In this document: positions 60,920 through 64,000 of the stretch, one piece after another | Position numbering within the stretch: the stretch's first letter is position 1 | Layout of the letters: the number at the start of each line of letters is the position of its first letter | Assembly (NCBI GenBank): GCA_030429495.1 | Contig: JAUIFH010000003.1 | Span: 62,001 to 126,000 of the forward strand | Reading direction: 5' to 3' | DNA from: Alphaproteobacteria bacterium | Lineage (GTDB): Bacteria > Pseudomonadota > Alphaproteobacteria > Rhodobacterales > Rhodobacteraceae | DNA length: 64,000 nt | Notes under the pieces: generated by a model | What the model saw: the letters and a program-made list of their open reading frames with translations, nothing else | The model's database searches: none | What the model was told of the DNA's origin: nothing | Made by a program: the position numbers and the translations under genes

Positions 60920-60948
60920 TTGAAATGTTCTTCTTTTGATCTCATAAG
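60920..60948 (+). promoter_or_regulatory. recA promoter with LexA (SOS) box
   Basis: -35 TTGAAA (60920-60925) and -10 CATAAG (60943-60948) are separated by 17 bp. GTTC-N7-GATC (60927-60941) lies in the spacer, the motif described for Rhodobacter sphaeroides LexA. Bound LexA would block RNA polymerase. Confidence 0.85.
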
Positions 60949-61018
60949 AATGAGAACAAGAGGCGAACGCAGGCGAAGATTGCCGCGCCCGGCAGGGTGT
61001 GAAATAAGGAACCGAACA

Positions 61019-62098
61019 ATGGCAGTGACGAACCTTCTCGACATGAACGACAAGCGCTCCACGGACAAACAGAAGGCGCTGGATTCGGCGCTGGCCCAGA
61101 TCGAACGGCAGTTCGGCAAGGGCTCCATCATGAAGCTCGGCGTCGACAGCCCGGTGATGGAGATCGAGTCGACCTCGACCGGGTCGCTCGGCCTCGACAT
61201 CGCGCTCGGGATCGGCGGGCTTCCGAAGGGCCGGATCGTGGAGATCTACGGGCCCGAAAGCTCCGGCAAGACGACGCTGACGCTGCATGTGGTGGCGGAA
61301 GAGCAGAAAAAGGGCGGCGTCTGCGCCTTCGTTGACGCCGAACACGCGCTCGATCCGCAATATGCCAAGAAGCTGGGCGTGAACCTCGATGAACTGCTTA
61401 TCAGCCAGCCCGATACCGGCGAACAGGCGCTCGAAATCGTCGATACGCTGGTCAGGTCGGGGGCGGTCAGCCTGGTCGTCGTCGACTCGGTCGCGGCGCT
61501 GACGCCGAAATCCGAACTCGAGGGCGACATGGGCGATTCGAGCGTCGGCGTTCACGCGCGACTGATGAGCCAGGCGATGCGCAAGCTGACCTCGTCGATC
61601 AGCCGGTCCAACTGCATGGTTATCTTCATCAACCAGATCCGGATGAAGATCGGTGTCATGTTCGGCAGCCCGGAGACGACGACGGGCGGCAACGCGCTGA
61701 AGTTCTACGCTTCGGTCCGCCTTGATATCCGCCGTATCGGCGCGATCAAGGACCGTGACGAGGTTGTCGGCAACGCCACGCGCGTCAAGGTCGTCAAGAA
61801 CAAGGTTGCCCCGCCGTTCAAGGAAGTCGAATTCGACATCATGTATGGCGAAGGGATATCCAAGACCGGCGAGTTGATCGACCTTGGCGTGAAGGCAGGC
61901 GTGGTTGCGAAATCAGGCGCCTGGTATTCCTACGGCGACGAGCGCATCGGTCAGGGCCGCGAGAACGCCAAGCAGTTCCTGAAGGACAATGCCGGCGTGG
62001 CATACGAGATCGAGGACAAGATCCGCGCGAGCCATGGACTCGACTTCGGGGCGTCGGAGGATGACCTGCCGGGCGACGACGAGGTGGTCGAAGCCTGA
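61019..62098 (+). CDS. recA: Recombinase RecA
   Basis: This 359-residue protein catalyses strand exchange and triggers LexA self-cleavage. It starts at 61019 ([20 protein letters not shown]) after AAGGAA; the track start 65 codons upstream runs through the promoter. Walker A is [33 protein letters not shown] and the loop 2 region [15 protein letters not shown] are conserved. The acidic C-terminus ([14 protein letters not shown]) is normal. Expression is presumably SOS-controlled through the LexA box just upstream. Confidence 0.97.
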   Translation: MAVTNLLDMNDKRSTDKQKALDSALAQIERQFGKGSIMKLGVDSPVMEIESTSTGSLGLDIALGIGGLPKGRIVEIYGPESSGKTTLTLHVVAEEQKKGGVCAFVDAEHALDPQYAKKLGVNLDELLISQPDTGEQALEIVDTLVRSGAVSLVVVDSVAALTPKSELEGDMGDSSVGVHARLMSQAMRKLTSSISRSNCMVIFINQIRMKIGVMFGSPETTTGGNALKFYASVRLDIRRIGAIKDRDEVVGNATRVKVVKNKVAPPFKEVEFDIMYGEGISKTGELIDLGVKAGVVAKSGAWYSYGDERIGQGRENAKQFLKDNAGVAYEIEDKIRASHGLDFGASEDDLPGDDEVVEA

Positions 62099-62120
62099 TA
62101 GGGCGGGGCAAGCCGAATTT

Positions 62121-62160
62121 GGCGCGCGCGGCCGGTCAGGGGCGCGCGCGCCGACCCTTT
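62121..62160 (+). terminator. G/C-rich hairpin downstream of recA
   Basis: GGCGCGCGCG / CGCGCGCGCC is a 10-bp stem with a 12-base loop, 22 bases after the recA stop, followed by GACCCTTT. The weak T-run makes it a probable but imperfect terminator. The remaining bases to alaS presumably hold its promoter. Confidence 0.6.
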
Positions 62161-62268
62161 CCGGATATCACGGCGTGGATGATGCTGCACCGCAGGAATA
62201 TGGACATGGCGCGAGACAAGGGCTAACACGCCAAGGCTGATCCCTTCCGCCCGCGAAAGGCCCCGCCG

Positions 62269-64000
62269 ATGCCCAGCCTGAACGACATCCGTTCCACCTT
62301 CCTCGATTTCTTTCGGCGCAACGACCACGAGATCGTCGCGAGTTCTCCGCTGGTGCCGCGGAACGATCCGACGCTGATGTTCGCCAATTCGGGCATGGTG
62401 CAGTTCAAGAACCTTTTCACCGGCGTCGAGACACGCGACTACAAGCGCGCCTCGACAAGCCAGAAATGCGTGCGCGCAGGCGGAAAGCACAATGACCTCG
62501 ACAATGTCGGCTATACGGCGCGTCACCATACCTTCTTTGAAATGCTGGGGAATTTCTCCTTCGGCGACTATTTCAAGAGCGCGGCGATCCCCTATGCGTG
62601 GGACCTGCTCACCAAGGATTTCGGGCTGAACAAGGACCGGCTTCTGGTCACCGTCTATCATACCGACGACGAGGCCGCGGCGATCTGGAAGAAGGTCGCG
62701 GGCCTGCCTGACGATCGGATCATCCGCATCGCGACCGACGACAATTTCTGGCGCATGGGGCCGACCGGCCCCTGCGGCCCCTGCACCGAGATCTTCTACG
62801 ATCACGGCGACCACATCTGGGGTGGCCCTCCGGGTTCGGCCGAGGAGGACGGCGACCGGTTCATCGAGATCTGGAACCTCGTCTTCATGCAGTTCGAACA
62901 GTTCGAGGACGGCACCCAGAAGGAACTGCCGAACCAGTCGATCGACACCGGGATGGGGCTGGAGCGGATCGGCGCGCTTCTGCAGGGAAAGCACGACAAC
63001 TACGACACCGACCTCATGCGGTCGCTGATCGAGGCATCCGCTCACGGAACCTCCACCGATCCCGACGGTCCGGGCAAGATCCATCACCGGGTGATCGCGG
63101 ACCATCTGCGCTCCACCTCGTTCCTGATCGCCGACGGGGTCATGCCGTCGAACGAGGGGCGCGGCTATGTCCTGCGCCGGATCATGCGGCGCGCGATGCG
63201 GCATGCGCATCTTCTGGGCGCGGACGACCCGCTGATGTTCCGGCTCGTCCCGGCACTCGTGCGCCAGATGGGCGCGGCCTATCCGGAACTGACCCGCGCG
63301 CAGCCGCTGATCGAGGAAACGCTGAAGCTGGAGGAGACGCGCTTCAAGCAGACGCTGGATCGCGGCCTGCGGCTGCTTGACGACGAACTTGACAAGCTGG
63401 GCGAGGGGCAGCCACTGCCCGGCGCCGCGGCGTTCAAGCTTTATGACACCTACGGGTTCCCGCTCGATCTTACGCAGGATGCGCTGCGAGAGATGGGACG
63501 GGAGGTTGATGTCGCGGGCTTCGACCACGCCATGCAGGAACAGAAGGCAAAGGCGCGCGCCGCCTGGGCCGGCTCGGGCGAGACCAAGGATGCTGCGATC
63601 TGGTACGACCTCGCCGAGAAACACGGGCCGAGCGAATTCCTCGGCTACGATACCGAGACCGCCGAGGGGCAGATCGTCGCCATCGTCGCGGACGGGAAGG
63701 AAACCGGCTCTGCCCCGACCGGCGCGGCGGTGCAGATCGTCGTGAACCAGACGCCGTTCTATGCCGAATCCGGCGGTCAGGTCGGCGATACCGGACTGAT
63801 CCGCACCGATACCGGCATGGCGCGCATTACCAACACGAAGAAATCTGCGGGCGTCTTCATCCATATGGCGGAAGTCACCGAGGGCGAAATCGCCCGCGGT
63901 CAGCCGGCGAAGCTTGAAGTGTCGCATGGCCGCCGCACAGCGATCCGCGCCAACCATTCGGCGACGCACCTCCTGCACGAGGCGCTGCGCCGTGCGCTTG
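62269..64000 (+). CDS. alaS: Alanyl-tRNA synthetase, N-terminal part (runs off the window)
   Basis: The frame starts at 62269 behind GAAAGG and is open to the window edge, so 577 codons are present; the track omits it because no stop is included. It opens [18 protein letters not shown], then class II motifs [19 protein letters not shown] and the alanine-binding [31 protein letters not shown] and [19 protein letters not shown] follow. The sequence breaks off at [17 protein letters not shown], the zinc-binding editing motif. The minus ORF of 675 residues opposite is a shadow. Confidence 0.96.
   Translation, partial: MPSLNDIRSTFLDFFRRNDHEIVASSPLVPRNDPTLMFANSGMVQFKNLFTGVETRDYKRASTSQKCVRAGGKHNDLDNVGYTARHHTFFEMLGNFSFGDYFKSAAIPYAWDLLTKDFGLNKDRLLVTVYHTDDEAAAIWKKVAGLPDDRIIRIATDDNFWRMGPTGPCGPCTEIFYDHGDHIWGGPPGSAEEDGDRFIEIWNLVFMQFEQFEDGTQKELPNQSIDTGMGLERIGALLQGKHDNYDTDLMRSLIEASAHGTSTDPDGPGKIHHRVIADHLRSTSFLIADGVMPSNEGRGYVLRRIMRRAMRHAHLLGADDPLMFRLVPALVRQMGAAYPELTRAQPLIEETLKLEETRFKQTLDRGLRLLDDELDKLGEGQPLPGAAAFKLYDTYGFPLDLTQDALREMGREVDVAGFDHAMQEQKAKARAAWAGSGETKDAAIWYDLAEKHGPSEFLGYDTETAEGQIVAIVADGKETGSAPTGAAVQIVVNQTPFYAESGGQVGDTGLIRTDTGMARITNTKKSAGVFIHMAEVTEGEIARGQPAKLEVSHGRRTAIRANHSATHLLHEALRRAL

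Noticed and set aside
61951-63978. 675-residue minus-strand ORF opposite alaS
   Set aside because: The plus strand is clearly alanyl-tRNA synthetase; the antisense frame has no motif or ribosome-binding site.

Overview
The window is a high-GC alphaproteobacterial chromosome segment, most likely from the Rhodobacterales (Roseobacter/Rhodobacter group). Supporting signs are the purC-purS-purQ run, an RNase E with a long acidic insert, the order cckA / sulfotransferase / recA / alaS, a Rhodobacter-type LexA box (GTTC-N7-GATC) at recA, and many four-base start/stop overlaps. It looks like ordinary chromosome with accessory islands. I see no rRNA, tRNA, insertion sequence, prophage or CRISPR array. 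Most long ORFs opposite real genes are GC-driven shadows.

1-10.9 kb: end of purC, purS, an alcohol dehydrogenase sitting between purS and purQ, purQ, a DctB/DctD-type two-component pair whose regulator lacks the sigma-54 GAFTGA loop, a periplasmic glycerophosphodiesterase, rne and ccdA.

10.9-25.1 kb: a surface-glycan island. Three membrane-anchored arylsulfotransferase (ASST)-like proteins, each with exactly two cysteines at nearly constant spacing, accompany a CDP-glucose-type cytidylyltransferase, a sugar C-methyltransferase, two NAD-dependent epimerase/dehydratases, a GtrA flippase-like protein, a GtrB-like glycosyltransferase and two large GT-C-like membrane proteins. My inference is that the locus makes a lipid-linked branched sugar, transfers it in the periplasm and may modify a surface product by sulfuryl transfer. 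This is the best candidate for an undescribed system.

25.4-32.9 kb: a carnitine / crotonobetaine / gamma-butyrobetaine-to-glycine-betaine operon (dehydrocarnitine cleavage enzyme, carnitine dehydrogenase-thioesterase fusion, SDR, acyl-CoA dehydrogenase, ADP-forming CoA ligase, CaiD-like hydratase). A choline-sulfatase gene converges on it.

32.9-42 kb: small metabolic genes on the minus strand (aldolase-like, esterase, SDR, TPM-domain protein, PEP-mutase-like), a lipoprotein, and a SoxR gene divergent from a VOC gene with a textbook SoxR box. 42-50.8 kb: cysS with a possible Cys-containing leader, cimA, an NDUFAF6-like gene, MFS, TetR, PPK2, a MetA with the acetyl-CoA-type Glu111, and a P-loop protein. 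50.9-64 kb: FadL-type porin, EamA and TehA-like transporters, a GATase, guaB, an RsmB-like methylase, CckA, a PAPS-type sulfotransferase, recA and the start of alaS.

A dispersed intergenic element with the core GAAATAC, usually next to a G/C hairpin, occurs five times.
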